Of a stretch of DNA of 46,112 nt, positions 22,749 to 31,223 are shown piece by piece. The DNA comes from an uncultured Verrucomicrobiae bacterium (GTDB lineage Bacteria; Verrucomicrobiota; Verrucomicrobiia; Limisphaerales; UBA1096). The position numbers were made by a program, and so were the translations under genes. A model generated the notes under the pieces. The model was not told the origin of the DNA. It ran no database searches and saw only the letters and a program-made list of their open reading frames with translations. The stretch is from contig CALJHX010000041.1 of NCBI GenBank assembly GCA_937770485.1, forward strand, positions 1-46,112, read 5' to 3'. Every line of letters starts with the position of its first letter. The first letter of the stretch is position 1.

Positions 22749-25700
22749 TCAGTCAACGAGGAAGGTGCCCTGCGAGGTTGATGCCTTGACGGACTTGGGC
22801 AACGCCTTCGGATCGAATCGTAACACCAGTGAGTGTTTACCTGCGGTCAAGCTGGTTTTAATCTCACCGGCAGTTTCCACTACTCGACCGTCGATCCAGA
22901 CCTTGGCGTCGTCAGCGCCGTCTAGTTTCAACGTTACTTCGCCGGCTTGCGCCACTTCAAATTCTGTCCCAGCGTACACACCAATCACTCCGATCCATTG
23001 GCCGGCATTGGTGCCCTTTCTTAGCATGTCATCAGTCAGGCGGCCATCGACGAGCGAGTTCACAGCCAGCCAGCGTTTGCGATTGATGCCCCCATCCGCG
23101 ATCCGATCGTCGCCAAACTGCTGGTCGCGATGGTTCGCCGCGCGCAACCGCCACACGCGGGCGACGTTGCCCTTCGAGGCGTCAAACGCGCCGGACTTGC
23201 CTAGGCGACTCATAAAACTGAACAGATCGATTTGATCCTGCCGATCTAAACGGTCGATCAGTCCGGACGGCATCAGCGAGTTGCCCTGCGTGCGCTTGCG
23301 GACATTCGCCTTGGCGATGACAGTTGACTGGTTGGCGACATTGCGAAGGATCAATTGTGTATCATCCTCGCGCTCGAGCATTCCAAACAAAACCTGGCTG
23401 TCCCTCGTCTCAACAACGAGCGAGTGGTAGCCCTCCTTGATTTTTCGGTTCGGGTAGTAAAGCGACTCGACCAAGTAATCGAGTGGAGCGCTCGCGCCGA
23501 TGGACGTCAAGTCCGGGCCAACTTTGCCGCCCGCGCCACCGATGGCGTGGCAGCCTACGCAGCCGAGTTCGAGTTTGCGATAAACCAACTCGCCTCGAAC
23601 CGGGTCGCCGGTCTTCTCCACTGCCCGGGTCAGCGCGAGAATTTCACTCCTCGACAGGGTGATGTCCTCATCCTTCAGGCCGGCACTGCGCGGCAGCGCA
23701 AGCGCCAACGACTGCAAATTGCGCCCTCCCTCCCGGATCGCACGCAGCCCCGCCTTGGCGGCCACCTTGGAGAAGCCTTTCCGGGGCAATGCCTTGGCCA
23801 AGGCTGTCTCGGCATTTTTGACGCCTAGCAAAGCGCGCCAAAGCTTAAGCGCTGTCTGCTCGTTTTTGGTGTCGCCAAGCGCCTCAACGGCCATCGGTGC
23901 CGCTTGGTTGATATCCAAAATACTCAAGGCCGCGACCGCCATGTGGCGCGCCTCAGGATTGCCTTTCGCTTGGCCAAGCGGCTTGAGGATATCCACGGCC
24001 CCGGCGCCACCGATTTCGCGGATGGCGTTGACTGCTGCCTGACGTACCGGCGTGGCGGTTTCCACGCCACCGGCGAGCCTGGCCAATTCAGCAAACTTAG
24101 GGCCAAGCCCCTTCCACGTTCCCGCCAAGCCAAGCGCTGCCACTTGCACCGCCTGGTCTCCGCTGGCGAAATAGTTGGCGATGCTTTCGCTCGACGCGCC
24201 GGGGCGAAGATTACGCAAACGCGATGCATGGTTGAGCGCGTTCAATGCGCGCACCTGTCCATTTGCGGACAGCGAATCGGTAATAAGTTGGGAGTGGAGT
24301 TGCTTCAACTCGGTCGTCGTCCCGGCGCGGCCGATGATCTCAATCCACGAGCCGTCCTCGGGGATGGTTTTGCCTTTTAGAAAGACGCCGAGCACTTCGC
24401 TGGCCTTGTCGGCAGTGATTGACTTGAGCGCAAACTCAAGTTGATGTTCGCGGCCGGCCGGCGTCCACAAGCCGGCCCGCACCATCTCCAGCCAAGGTTC
24501 CTCGATCTCCCTCATGCTGAGCCAAGCGGCGTAGTCGAGATGCTTGTCGGTCGGCTTGTCGAGCACGCTCAATGCGGCGCTGACCGATTTCCGGGTTGGC
24601 TTGCGGGTAACCGCACGCAGGGCTGCAAGTCGCGGACGTGGGTGCACGTCGGCGATGCGCTTGGTCAAGCGCGACTCGGCGTCTGTGATGCGATCCGCCC
24701 ACTCATCGAGCACTTGGACCGCAGCGGTGCGAACCCGGCCGTCCTTGGCCTCGAGCAGCTTGTCGAGCAGCGCATCGTCAACCAAATCCAATCCCTGATA
24801 AACCCACAACGCCTCAAGCTGAGCCTGCTCGTCCGTTTGCGCTGCCGCCCATTTCCTCAAATCAGACAACACCTTGCCGGCACCGCGTTCTCTGAGAACA
24901 CGCCGGGCCTTTTCGCGGTTAAAACCGTTTGGCGAAGTAAGCATTGCCAAGAGAGCGCTGTTGTCGAGGCGGGTGAAGTCTGTCTTTTTGACGAGCGGCC
25001 GCTCCTTGACCGTCACACGCCAGATGCGCCCGTGGACGTGGTCGCGACGTTCGTCACGGAAGTCCACCTCACCGTGTTGAATGATGGGGTTCGACCAGTC
25101 GGCGATATAGAGCGCTCCATCGGGGCCTAACTTGATATCAATTGGGCGAAAATCAACACTGTCCGAACGCAACACATCCGGCATCTCCTGAGTGACGTAA
25201 CTCGAGTCCTTGTCGCTGATCTTGAACCGGACAATACGATGCGCGCGAAAGTCGCAGGTTATCGCGTCGCCCTGCCAGTCGTCCGGGAAGTGCGCGCTGC
25301 GGACAATCTCAAGTCCGCAAAATTTCGGGTAACGCCCCGGACTCACGCTGTTGAGTAACTTGGGTGCACGAGCGTAAGTGAAATACATCGCGCCCGGCAC
25401 GCCGTAGCTGAGCCCCTGCCCTCCAGCGCCGTCAGTGACAAAGGATTGGCCGAACGTATCGTAGTGGTGCCCCCACGGATTGCAAAAGCCGCGAAGGAAA
25501 ACCTCAGCCTTGAGTGTCTCGGGCCGCAGTCGCCACACGCCGCCGCTCTCGAGGCGCAACACCTCGTGCGGCGTCTCCATGTGCGTCCGGATGTAAATCG
25601 ACTGGTTGAAGTACAGACGTCCATCGAAGCCCCAGCGCAGTGTGTGCAAAATGTGATGCGTATCCTCGGTGCCGAATCCGGACATCACCACACGGGTCTT

Positions 25701-27323
25701 GTCGGCCTTGCCATCGCCATTCGTATCCCGCAGATGAAGCAGCTCGGTACTTTGAGCAACATAAACCCCACCGTCCCCCGGCTCGATGCCAGTTGGTATC
25801 AGTAGGTTCTCGGCAAAGACGGTTGACTTGTCTGCTTTGCCATCGTTATCGGTGTCCTCCAGCACGAGCACCTTGTCGGCCGCCATCTCGCCCGGTAAAA
25901 TCTGAGGATACGCCTCGGAACTCGCCACCCAGAGACGGCCCTTTGCGTCGAAGTTCATCTGGATCGGCTTGGCCAGAAAAGGGTTTTGCGCAAAGAGATT
26001 AATCTCGAGACCTTCGCCCAGGTCGAACCCCGGCAATGGCTGCGGCTTGTACGGCTTTGCCTTGGCAACCGGCTCAGGTTTTTTAGCATCTTCGCTTGGC
26101 TTGTTTTTTTCCCACTCCACAGTGGGCAATAGCTGGAATTTCCGGGGAATAGTTTTGCTCAACTCAAAAATCGACTGCTCCTTCTGCCGAATCAACGGCT
26201 CGAAGCGGGCCACCTCCTTATAGTTGTTGCCCTGTTCATGTTTCCGAAACCCCCAAAGGTAGGCCTGGTTTTGCGGTCTCGACCGGTGAAAATATAACTC
26301 GTTCTTCTCAACGATCAGGCTGCGTAGTCTTTCGACCTGATCCACATCCGGCCCACCATCAATGAACGCTCCCTCTGCCCATTCCTTGACATCCGCGGTG
26401 TGGATTTCTACGCCATCAGCAGCAAGAGTGAAACTGCCCTCAGGCAGACCCATAAACTGAATCCGACCAATGGCTGTCCGTTGCATAAACGCGGTGTCCT
26501 TTTGAGGATGCGAATAAAAAGGAGGCAACGCATCGAACTGCCCGCCCAAAGTCATCCTGTCGTCAGTAATCTTGATGTCGCTTAACTTGATCCCGTAACC
26601 TCCCTGCCGTTCGGTTCCGTCCGAAAGAACGCCAAACCGAAAATTTGATGGTGTTAAACTAAACGAGTATTCTGCAACTCTCGCCAACACCCAGTAACCG
26701 TAGTCATTCAGGTGAATGCCGTCCGTGGTCATGTGGGCAGCTGTGTCCGCCCCCGAAGTACGCAGGTAACGGTAGAGATCCACAAACCAGGCATTATTCT
26801 CCCTAGCCAAGTCGCCGATTACTTCACGGTATTTTTCGAGGTTACTGTTATGCACTTTCCCATCGGGCAGTTTACCTCCGAGATTCTCATGGGAAATCGG
26901 GCTCATGAACACAAGGCGTAACGGGTTCTTTTTCCCCGCGCTACTCTTGATGTGTTCCACCAACCGTAGGTAGTCCGACTTAAACTTGTCGAGCGAACTG
27001 CCGTCGAGCGAACTGGCCATGCCGTATCCGATCACCGCTACCGTGGGCTTTATGTTGACGATCTGTTTTTTCAACTGAACCCACCCCTCGTTGGCAGGCT
27101 CGTGACCGGCCTGCAGCGTCCCCAAGCCGTCACGGGCGATGCCAGCTGGCGTGTCCCCACTCCAGCCGATATTGAGGAAATTTAGTTTCTTGCCGCTGTT
27201 CCCAGCCGTTAACCGTGACTCGAGATAGCCGTGCTTCTGCATCTGCTCGATCAACCCGTCGCCGATCAGCATCACCCGATCGCCACTGATAAAACCGAGT
27301 TTTTCAGACTTGGGTCTGAACAC
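22749..27323 (-). CDS. SGNH-like / PVC-type beta-propeller / HEAT / cytochrome c fusion protein
   Basis: 1524 residues from a GTG. Domains: (1) SGNH-hydrolase-like fold about 10-220 (VMLIGDGLIEQM; block V DGIHLN); (2) a spacer to about 430; (3) a PVC-type 'membrane-bound dehydrogenase' beta-propeller (TIGR02604-like) about 430-800, with two Asp-rich loops DTDNDGKADK and DTNGDGKADK; (4) HEAT-like helical repeats about 820-1190; (5) a c-type heme domain of TIGR02603 type with CVGCH (1255-1259), GPDLTSIGA and probable axial Met1351 in LMPSGL; (6) a beta-rich tail. The family is typical of PVC bacteria and predicted to be a secreted electron-transferring sugar dehydrogenase, not proven. The SGNH nucleophile serine is replaced (GDG for GDS), so this domain may be inactive. 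This frame has no signal peptide; one lies in the preceding frame. Confidence 0.92.
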   Translation of the reverse strand: MFRPKSEKLGFISGDRVMLIGDGLIEQMQKHGYLESRLTAGNSGKKLNFLNIGWSGDTPAGIARDGLGTLQAGHEPANEGWVQLKKQIVNIKPTVAVIGYGMASSLDGSSLDKFKSDYLRLVEHIKSSAGKKNPLRLVFMSPISHENLGGKLPDGKVHNSNLEKYREVIGDLARENNAWFVDLYRYLRTSGADTAAHMTTDGIHLNDYGYWVLARVAEYSFSLTPSNFRFGVLSDGTERQGGYGIKLSDIKITDDRMTLGGQFDALPPFYSHPQKDTAFMQRTAIGRIQFMGLPEGSFTLAADGVEIHTADVKEWAEGAFIDGGPDVDQVERLRSLIVEKNELYFHRSRPQNQAYLWGFRKHEQGNNYKEVARFEPLIRQKEQSIFELSKTIPRKFQLLPTVEWEKNKPSEDAKKPEPVAKAKPYKPQPLPGFDLGEGLEINLFAQNPFLAKPIQMNFDAKGRLWVASSEAYPQILPGEMAADKVLVLEDTDNDGKADKSTVFAENLLIPTGIEPGDGGVYVAQSTELLHLRDTNGDGKADKTRVVMSGFGTEDTHHILHTLRWGFDGRLYFNQSIYIRTHMETPHEVLRLESGGVWRLRPETLKAEVFLRGFCNPWGHHYDTFGQSFVTDGAGGQGLSYGVPGAMYFTYARAPKLLNSVSPGRYPKFCGLEIVRSAHFPDDWQGDAITCDFRAHRIVRFKISDKDSSYVTQEMPDVLRSDSVDFRPIDIKLGPDGALYIADWSNPIIQHGEVDFRDERRDHVHGRIWRVTVKERPLVKKTDFTRLDNSALLAMLTSPNGFNREKARRVLRERGAGKVLSDLRKWAAAQTDEQAQLEALWVYQGLDLVDDALLDKLLEAKDGRVRTAAVQVLDEWADRITDAESRLTKRIADVHPRPRLAALRAVTRKPTRKSVSAALSVLDKPTDKHLDYAAWLSMREIEEPWLEMVRAGLWTPAGREHQLEFALKSITADKASEVLGVFLKGKTIPEDGSWIEIIGRAGTTTELKQLHSQLITDSLSANGQVRALNALNHASRLRNLRPGASSESIANYFASGDQAVQVAALGLAGTWKGLGPKFAELARLAGGVETATPVRQAAVNAIREIGGAGAVDILKPLGQAKGNPEARHMAVAALSILDINQAAPMAVEALGDTKNEQTALKLWRALLGVKNAETALAKALPRKGFSKVAAKAGLRAIREGGRNLQSLALALPRSAGLKDEDITLSRSEILALTRAVEKTGDPVRGELVYRKLELGCVGCHAIGGAGGKVGPDLTSIGASAPLDYLVESLYYPNRKIKEGYHSLVVETRDSQVLFGMLEREDDTQLILRNVANQSTVIAKANVRKRTQGNSLMPSGLIDRLDRQDQIDLFSFMSRLGKSGAFDASKGNVARVWRLRAANHRDQQFGDDRIADGGINRKRWLAVNSLVDGRLTDDMLRKGTNAGQWIGVIGVYAGTEFEVAQAGEVTLKLDGADDAKVWIDGRVVETAGEIKTSLTAGKHSLVLRFDPKALPKSVKASTSQGTFLVD

Positions 27324-27537
27324 CTTCAGACGCCGGCTTGGGAGGCGATTTGGGTTTCGCCGCCGTACCGGAAAAGGGGACGGCCTTACTCGACTTCTTA
27401 GGTATTGGCTTGGGTGCCGGAGCCGTCAACAGAACCGGCTTCGAGATTTTTTGTTTTTTTGGCTGAGGCGCTTGCCCAAGCGCTTGGCCGGTTACGGCAG
27501 TAGCACACGCCAAAAGGACTGAACAGAATAGCTTCAT
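27304..27537 (-). CDS. Signal peptide and Pro/Lys-rich linker, probably the true N-terminus of the cytochrome fusion
   Basis: A 77-residue frame from ATG 27537 (TTG at 27549 also possible) has a clean signal peptide (MKLFCSVLLACATAVTGQAL) and then a low-complexity Lys/Pro/Ala linker (PKKQKISKPV, PAPKPIPKKSSK, PKSPPKPAS). It ends by a TGA at 27304, overlapping the next gene by 20 bases in another frame. The downstream protein family normally has its own signal peptide, which is missing there. A single-base indel between about 27300 and 27350 would join both into one protein of about 1600 residues. I favour one gene broken by a real or artefactual frameshift. A separate small secreted protein is the alternative. 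It starts 23 bp after the SGNH lipoprotein gene. Confidence 0.6.
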   Translation of the reverse strand: MKLFCSVLLACATAVTGQALGQAPQPKKQKISKPVLLTAPAPKPIPKKSSKAVPFSGTAAKPKSPPKPASEGVQTQV

Positions 27538-27560
27538 TTTGTTTTTCAAATTATAGGCGT

Positions 27561-28256
27561 TTATCTGCCAAGAATGGCAGCCTCGACTGCCTCGGCCATC
27601 AGTTTGGCGCCAGCGGCGTTCGGGTGGATTTTATCAGGGAACATCTCCGGTTTACCGCTAAGCACGGAGTACAGGTCGATGACCGGCAACCCTTTGCGCC
27701 TGGCCAAGGCCTGCACCTTGGGAATGACGCCCTCGACGACACTCTTCTCGCTTATGCCCCAGCGCGTTTGATAAACCGGGGCGGGCGAACACAGCCAAAT
27801 CTTCGGCTTGGCTGGTAGGGCGGCGAAGTGGTCGATCATTGCCTCGTAGTCGGCAGCGTATTGAACAGCGTGTTTCCAGTTTTGCGGCTTGGTATCGTTG
27901 GTGCCCAGCTTGATGACCACCACGTGCGGGTCAAAATTCGTCGCCGCCTTGAACGCGGGTGTCTTCCAGTAACTAAAATCACCGGCCTTCAGCAAAGTCG
28001 CCCCACTGACACCGAAATTGCGAACTTCAAACATCTCCCCCAGCGAGCGGCCAAGCACGACCGGATAATTGTCATTCTTTCGATCTTTAATCCCCGCGCC
28101 GAACGTAATGCTGTCCCCCACGCAAGCCACGCGAATCGTCTCATCGTAGTCAGCGGGCGTAACAGCTTGTCCTCGCCTGGCTCCGGTTGTCATGCAGCCA
28201 GCAGCAACAACGAGCAGCGAGACAATAGCAGCCTGTAAAAAAATTGGTTTCTTCAT
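27561..28256 (-). CDS. SGNH/GDSL-type esterase lipoprotein
   Basis: 231 residues from ATG 28256; the frame extends further upstream but this start opens a lipoprotein signal peptide (MKKPIFLQAAIVSLLVVAAGC, with the lipobox cysteine at the end). Catalytic blocks are complete: GDSITFGAG (block I, nucleophile Ser), GVSGAT (block II Gly), LGTNDTKP (block III Asn) and DKIHPN (block V Asp and His). It probably removes acyl (often acetyl) groups from polysaccharides or glycans, anchored in a membrane. It is the first gene of the minus-strand operon leading to the SGNH/propeller/cytochrome fusion, whose own SGNH domain lacks the serine. The two genes may thus form a pair of active and inactive SGNH modules. 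Confidence 0.9.
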   Translation of the reverse strand: MKKPIFLQAAIVSLLVVAAGCMTTGARRGQAVTPADYDETIRVACVGDSITFGAGIKDRKNDNYPVVLGRSLGEMFEVRNFGVSGATLLKAGDFSYWKTPAFKAATNFDPHVVVIKLGTNDTKPQNWKHAVQYAADYEAMIDHFAALPAKPKIWLCSPAPVYQTRWGISEKSVVEGVIPKVQALARRKGLPVIDLYSVLSGKPEMFPDKIHPNAAGAKLMAEAVEAAILGR

Positions 28257-28368
28257 GTTAAACACGTCAATAAAACGCAATCGAACGCCGGCTGGCAAGC
28301 CAGCGATGATCCGAGGGCTTGGTTTTGCTTGGGGTAACGTCCCTTGGCGGGTAGCTTCTCGCCGCAAT
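28257..28368. promoter_or_regulatory. Divergent promoter region between the SGNH operon and galE operon
   Basis: These 112 bases lie between two divergent starts, so both promoters or their leaders must be here. A perfect GCTGGC-AA-GCCAGC palindrome at about 28290-28303 is a possible regulator site or small hairpin. I cannot assign -35/-10 boxes with confidence. Confidence 0.4.
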
Positions 28369-29340
28369 ATGAAGGTGTTTGTTACAGGGGGCGCTGGTTA
28401 CATCGGCTCAATTTGTGTGGAGGAATTGCTGAACGCCGGCCATCAGGTCACGGTGTTTGACAACTTGTCGGAGGGACATCGCATGGCCGTCGATGAGAGG
28501 GCACAATTCATAGAGGGCTGTCTCAGTGACCGCGAAACCATCCTCAACGCCGTCGCCGCCGACCAATCGGAAGCCGTCATGCACTTCGCTGCGTTCGCGC
28601 AGGTTGGCGAGTCGATGACCGATCCGTCAAAATATTTCCGCAACAACGTCGCCAACGGTATCAACCTGCTCGACGCCGCCGTCGAGGCCGGCGTGAAAAA
28701 ATTTATCTTCAGCTCCACCGCCGCCACCTACGGCATGCCGGACACCGGACCGATCACTGAGCAGGAACCTCAGAAGCCAATCAACCCGTACGGCGAAAGC
28801 AAGCTGATGTTCGAGACGATACTCAAATGGTACCGCGAGTTGCACGGACTGGAGTTTGTGGCGTTCCGCTATTTCAACGCCGCCGGTTGCAGCGAGAAAC
28901 TTGGCGAAGAGCGCCGAGTCGAGACGCACCTCATCCCCAACGTGCTGCGCGTTGCACTTGCCCAAAAGAAGGAATGCCGTATTTTCGGCACCGACTACCC
29001 CACTCCGGACGGCACCTGTATTCGCGACTACATTCACATCGTCGATCTCGCCCAGGCTCACATACTCGCGCTCGAGTCAGGAAAATGTGGTTTTTACAAC
29101 CTCGGCAACGGCGAGGGCTACTCCGTCCGGGAAGTGATCGAGACCTGCAGACAAGTCAGCGGCAAACCGATCCCCGCCATCGAGGAAGCGCGTCGTGACG
29201 GCGACCCAGCCCGGCTCATCGCCGGATCCCAAAAGGCCATCGACGAACTCGGCTGGAAACCGCGCTACGCCACTCTCGAACAGATCGTGGACTCGGCATG
29301 GCGCTGGCACTCAGCCCACCCCAACGGATACTCCAGCTAA
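28369..29340 (+). CDS. galE: UDP-glucose 4-epimerase
   Basis: 323 residues from ATG 28369. The longer frame to 28192 is rejected because it runs through the divergent gene's start and adds no family-like residues. It is an extended SDR: NAD loop GGAGYIG (7-13), VFDNLSEGH, MHFAAFAQVGES, catalytic SSTAATYG (Ser/Thr 115-117), Tyr141 and Lys145 in YGESK, then FRYFNAAG, HLIPNVL and the RDYIHIVDLAQAH region. It interconverts UDP-glucose and UDP-galactose in the cytoplasm for glycan synthesis or galactose use. First gene of a four-gene plus-strand operon; the next start is 3 bp after its stop. Confidence 0.96.
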   Translation: MKVFVTGGAGYIGSICVEELLNAGHQVTVFDNLSEGHRMAVDERAQFIEGCLSDRETILNAVAADQSEAVMHFAAFAQVGESMTDPSKYFRNNVANGINLLDAAVEAGVKKFIFSSTAATYGMPDTGPITEQEPQKPINPYGESKLMFETILKWYRELHGLEFVAFRYFNAAGCSEKLGEERRVETHLIPNVLRVALAQKKECRIFGTDYPTPDGTCIRDYIHIVDLAQAHILALESGKCGFYNLGNGEGYSVREVIETCRQVSGKPIPAIEEARRDGDPARLIAGSQKAIDELGWKPRYATLEQIVDSAWRWHSAHPNGYSS

Positions 29341-29343
29341 GCC

Positions 29344-30126
29344 ATGTCCCCAAGCACCGACTATCTCGAAAAATGCCGCGAGTTGGTAAATCACGCGATT
29401 GACCAAGCGAGTGTCATAAGCAAGGCCGCCGATTGGTTCGCCGAAACAATCCTCGCCGGACGCATGGTGCACCTCTTCGGATCCGGTCACAGTCGCATCA
29501 TGGTCGAGGAAATGTGGCCGCGCTACGGCTCGTTCCCCGGATTCAACCCGATTGTCGAGCTGTCACTTACTTTTCACAACTCGGTCGTAGGCGCGAACGG
29601 CCAACGGCAGGCTATGTTTCTCGAGAACACACCCGGCTTGGCCAAACGTATATTGAGAAACTACGATTTATCGCCGATCGACTCTGCACTCGTCGCCTCG
29701 TCCAGCGGCTGCAATGTCGTCCCGATCGAGATCGCGCAGGAGTTTCAGCAGCGCGGCGTCAAGGTCGTCGCGCTGATCAGCCAGCGACATTCTGAGGCCA
29801 GCGAGAGCCGGCACGAGTCCGGCAAGAAACTGCATGACTTCGCCGACCTCGTCCTCGACACCGGCGCGCCGGTTGGAGACGCAATGACCACTATAGACGG
29901 CATGGACACGCCCGTATCACCCGGCTCGACCGTCGGCGGCTGCATGCTGGTCAACGCCCTCAAGGCCGAAGTAGCTGCACGGCTCGTCAAAGCTGGCCAA
30001 CCGCCCAAGGTGCTTACCGCCGGCGCTATCGTCGGCAACGAACGGGCCACCGAGTTGTTCGAGGCCGCCTACGACGAGCACGCCCGCCGCTTGGCCAAGC
30101 TCTACGAGAACCTCGGCAATGACTGA
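29344..30126 (+). CDS. SIS-domain phosphosugar-binding protein (UPF0309-like)
   Basis: 260 residues, no signal peptide. A SIS domain is clear: GRMVHLFGSGHSRIMVEEM (about 39-57, the phosphate-binding loop), then ALVASSSGCNVVPIEIA and VVALISQRHS. The C-terminal half has VGDAMTTIDGM and GSTVGGCMLVNALKAEVA. The pattern fits the UPF0309/'sugar isomerase domain-containing' group, thought to act on amino-sugar or hexose phosphates as isomerase or sensor; no exact substrate is known. It sits 3 bp behind galE and 59 bp before the MetE-like gene, suggesting a shared sugar-nucleotide or aminosugar task. Confidence 0.9.
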   Translation: MSPSTDYLEKCRELVNHAIDQASVISKAADWFAETILAGRMVHLFGSGHSRIMVEEMWPRYGSFPGFNPIVELSLTFHNSVVGANGQRQAMFLENTPGLAKRILRNYDLSPIDSALVASSSGCNVVPIEIAQEFQQRGVKVVALISQRHSEASESRHESGKKLHDFADLVLDTGAPVGDAMTTIDGMDTPVSPGSTVGGCMLVNALKAEVAARLVKAGQPPKVLTAGAIVGNERATELFEAAYDEHARRLAKLYENLGND

Positions 30127-30185
30127 GCGCCTGCTCAAGCGCCAAGCTTGAAGTCACCGCCAAGCGCTGCTTGAATCCCTTTACA

Positions 30186-31223
30186 ATGAAAGAGCAACCG
30201 CTTCGCACGACCGTCATCGGCAGCTACCCCTTCCCCGGCTGGCTTGAGTTCGCCTGCCAAGGCCTCGAGAAGTTCGGCGATGCTGACCGCGAGGAGATGA
30301 TCGATGATGCTGTCGTCACCGCCGTCAATGATCAACTCACCGCCGGGCTCGACGTGATAACCGACGGTGAGCAGACGCGGCTCGACTTCAACCTGTCGTT
30401 TTACGGCTTCCTCGAGGGCATCGAACTTGAGAGTGCTCCGCCTCGCCGGTTCGGCCCACCGGCCCACGACCAACGTGGTAAACACAAAATCAGTTGCCCA
30501 ATCGAAGCACCCAAAGGCTTGGGCACGGTCGATGATTTCAAACGCCTCCAGCGCCTGGCCAGGGTCGATGCCACTCTTAAAGCCAGCGTCCCCGGCCCTT
30601 ACACACTCGCCGGCCGGCTGCTGCCCAATCGGTCCTACCCTGACCGCTGGGCGATCACGGAGGAATTGATCCCAATCGTCGCGCAAGAACTAAAGGATCT
30701 AGTCGCCGCCGGCTGCGTGGAGATCACCGTCGATGAGCCGTCGATGAGCTGCTACGCGCACAAGGAGGACACCAAGCGGTTTGTCGATATTTTCAACCGC
30801 ACCGTCGAGCCGGCCGTCGGCAAGTGCCGACTGTCCACTCACCTTTGTTTCGGTAATTACAAGGGGCACGCTGTCGGGCTCCGCCAGTACGCACCGATGT
30901 TTCCCGACTTCCTCGGATTCAACGTGGACGAACTGCACCTCGAGATGGCCAGCCGCGAGTTTTCGGAGCTGGAACTCATCGGTGAAATTGCCAAGCACAA
31001 GGACGTCGCCGTCGGCATCATCGACGTGAAAAGCTACTACATCGAGACAGTCGAGGACATCGCCGGGCGCGTGCGCCGCTGCCTCGAGTTTGCACCGGCT
31101 GATCGCCTCGCGTTCGCGCCGGACTGTGGCCTCAGCCAGACCGCCCGCTGGGCCGCGAAGCAAAAGCTGCAAAACATGGTCGAGGGCGTCGAACTCGTCC
31201 GCAAGGAAGTTAGCGCCGCATGA
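30186..31223 (+). CDS. Core-type MetE-like methyltransferase (no N-terminal folate domain)
   Basis: 345 residues from ATG 30186 (a frame from TTG 30171 adds five). It equals only the catalytic C-terminal barrel of cobalamin-independent methionine synthase MetE: TTVIGSYPFP at the start, ITDGEQTR, VPGPYTLA and VDEPSM, with zinc ligands His219 and Cys221 (THLCFGN), Glu253 (LHLEMASRE) and Cys314 (PDCGLSQTARW). Full MetE is about 750 residues with an N-terminal folate domain. Such 'core MetE' proteins are known to take methyl groups from other donors, e.g. methylcobalamin, in some archaea and bacteria; the donor and acceptor here are unknown. It overlaps the next gene by 4 bp (ATGA), so the two are translationally coupled. 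Confidence 0.9.
   Translation: MKEQPLRTTVIGSYPFPGWLEFACQGLEKFGDADREEMIDDAVVTAVNDQLTAGLDVITDGEQTRLDFNLSFYGFLEGIELESAPPRRFGPPAHDQRGKHKISCPIEAPKGLGTVDDFKRLQRLARVDATLKASVPGPYTLAGRLLPNRSYPDRWAITEELIPIVAQELKDLVAAGCVEITVDEPSMSCYAHKEDTKRFVDIFNRTVEPAVGKCRLSTHLCFGNYKGHAVGLRQYAPMFPDFLGFNVDELHLEMASREFSELELIGEIAKHKDVAVGIIDVKSYYIETVEDIAGRVRRCLEFAPADRLAFAPDCGLSQTARWAAKQKLQNMVEGVELVRKEVSAA

Noticed and set aside
28192..28368. Extra 59 residues at the N-terminus of GalE
   Set aside because: The canonical GalE start (MKVFVTGGAGYIG) is at 28369; the extension crosses the divergent SGNH gene's signal peptide and has no family-like residues.
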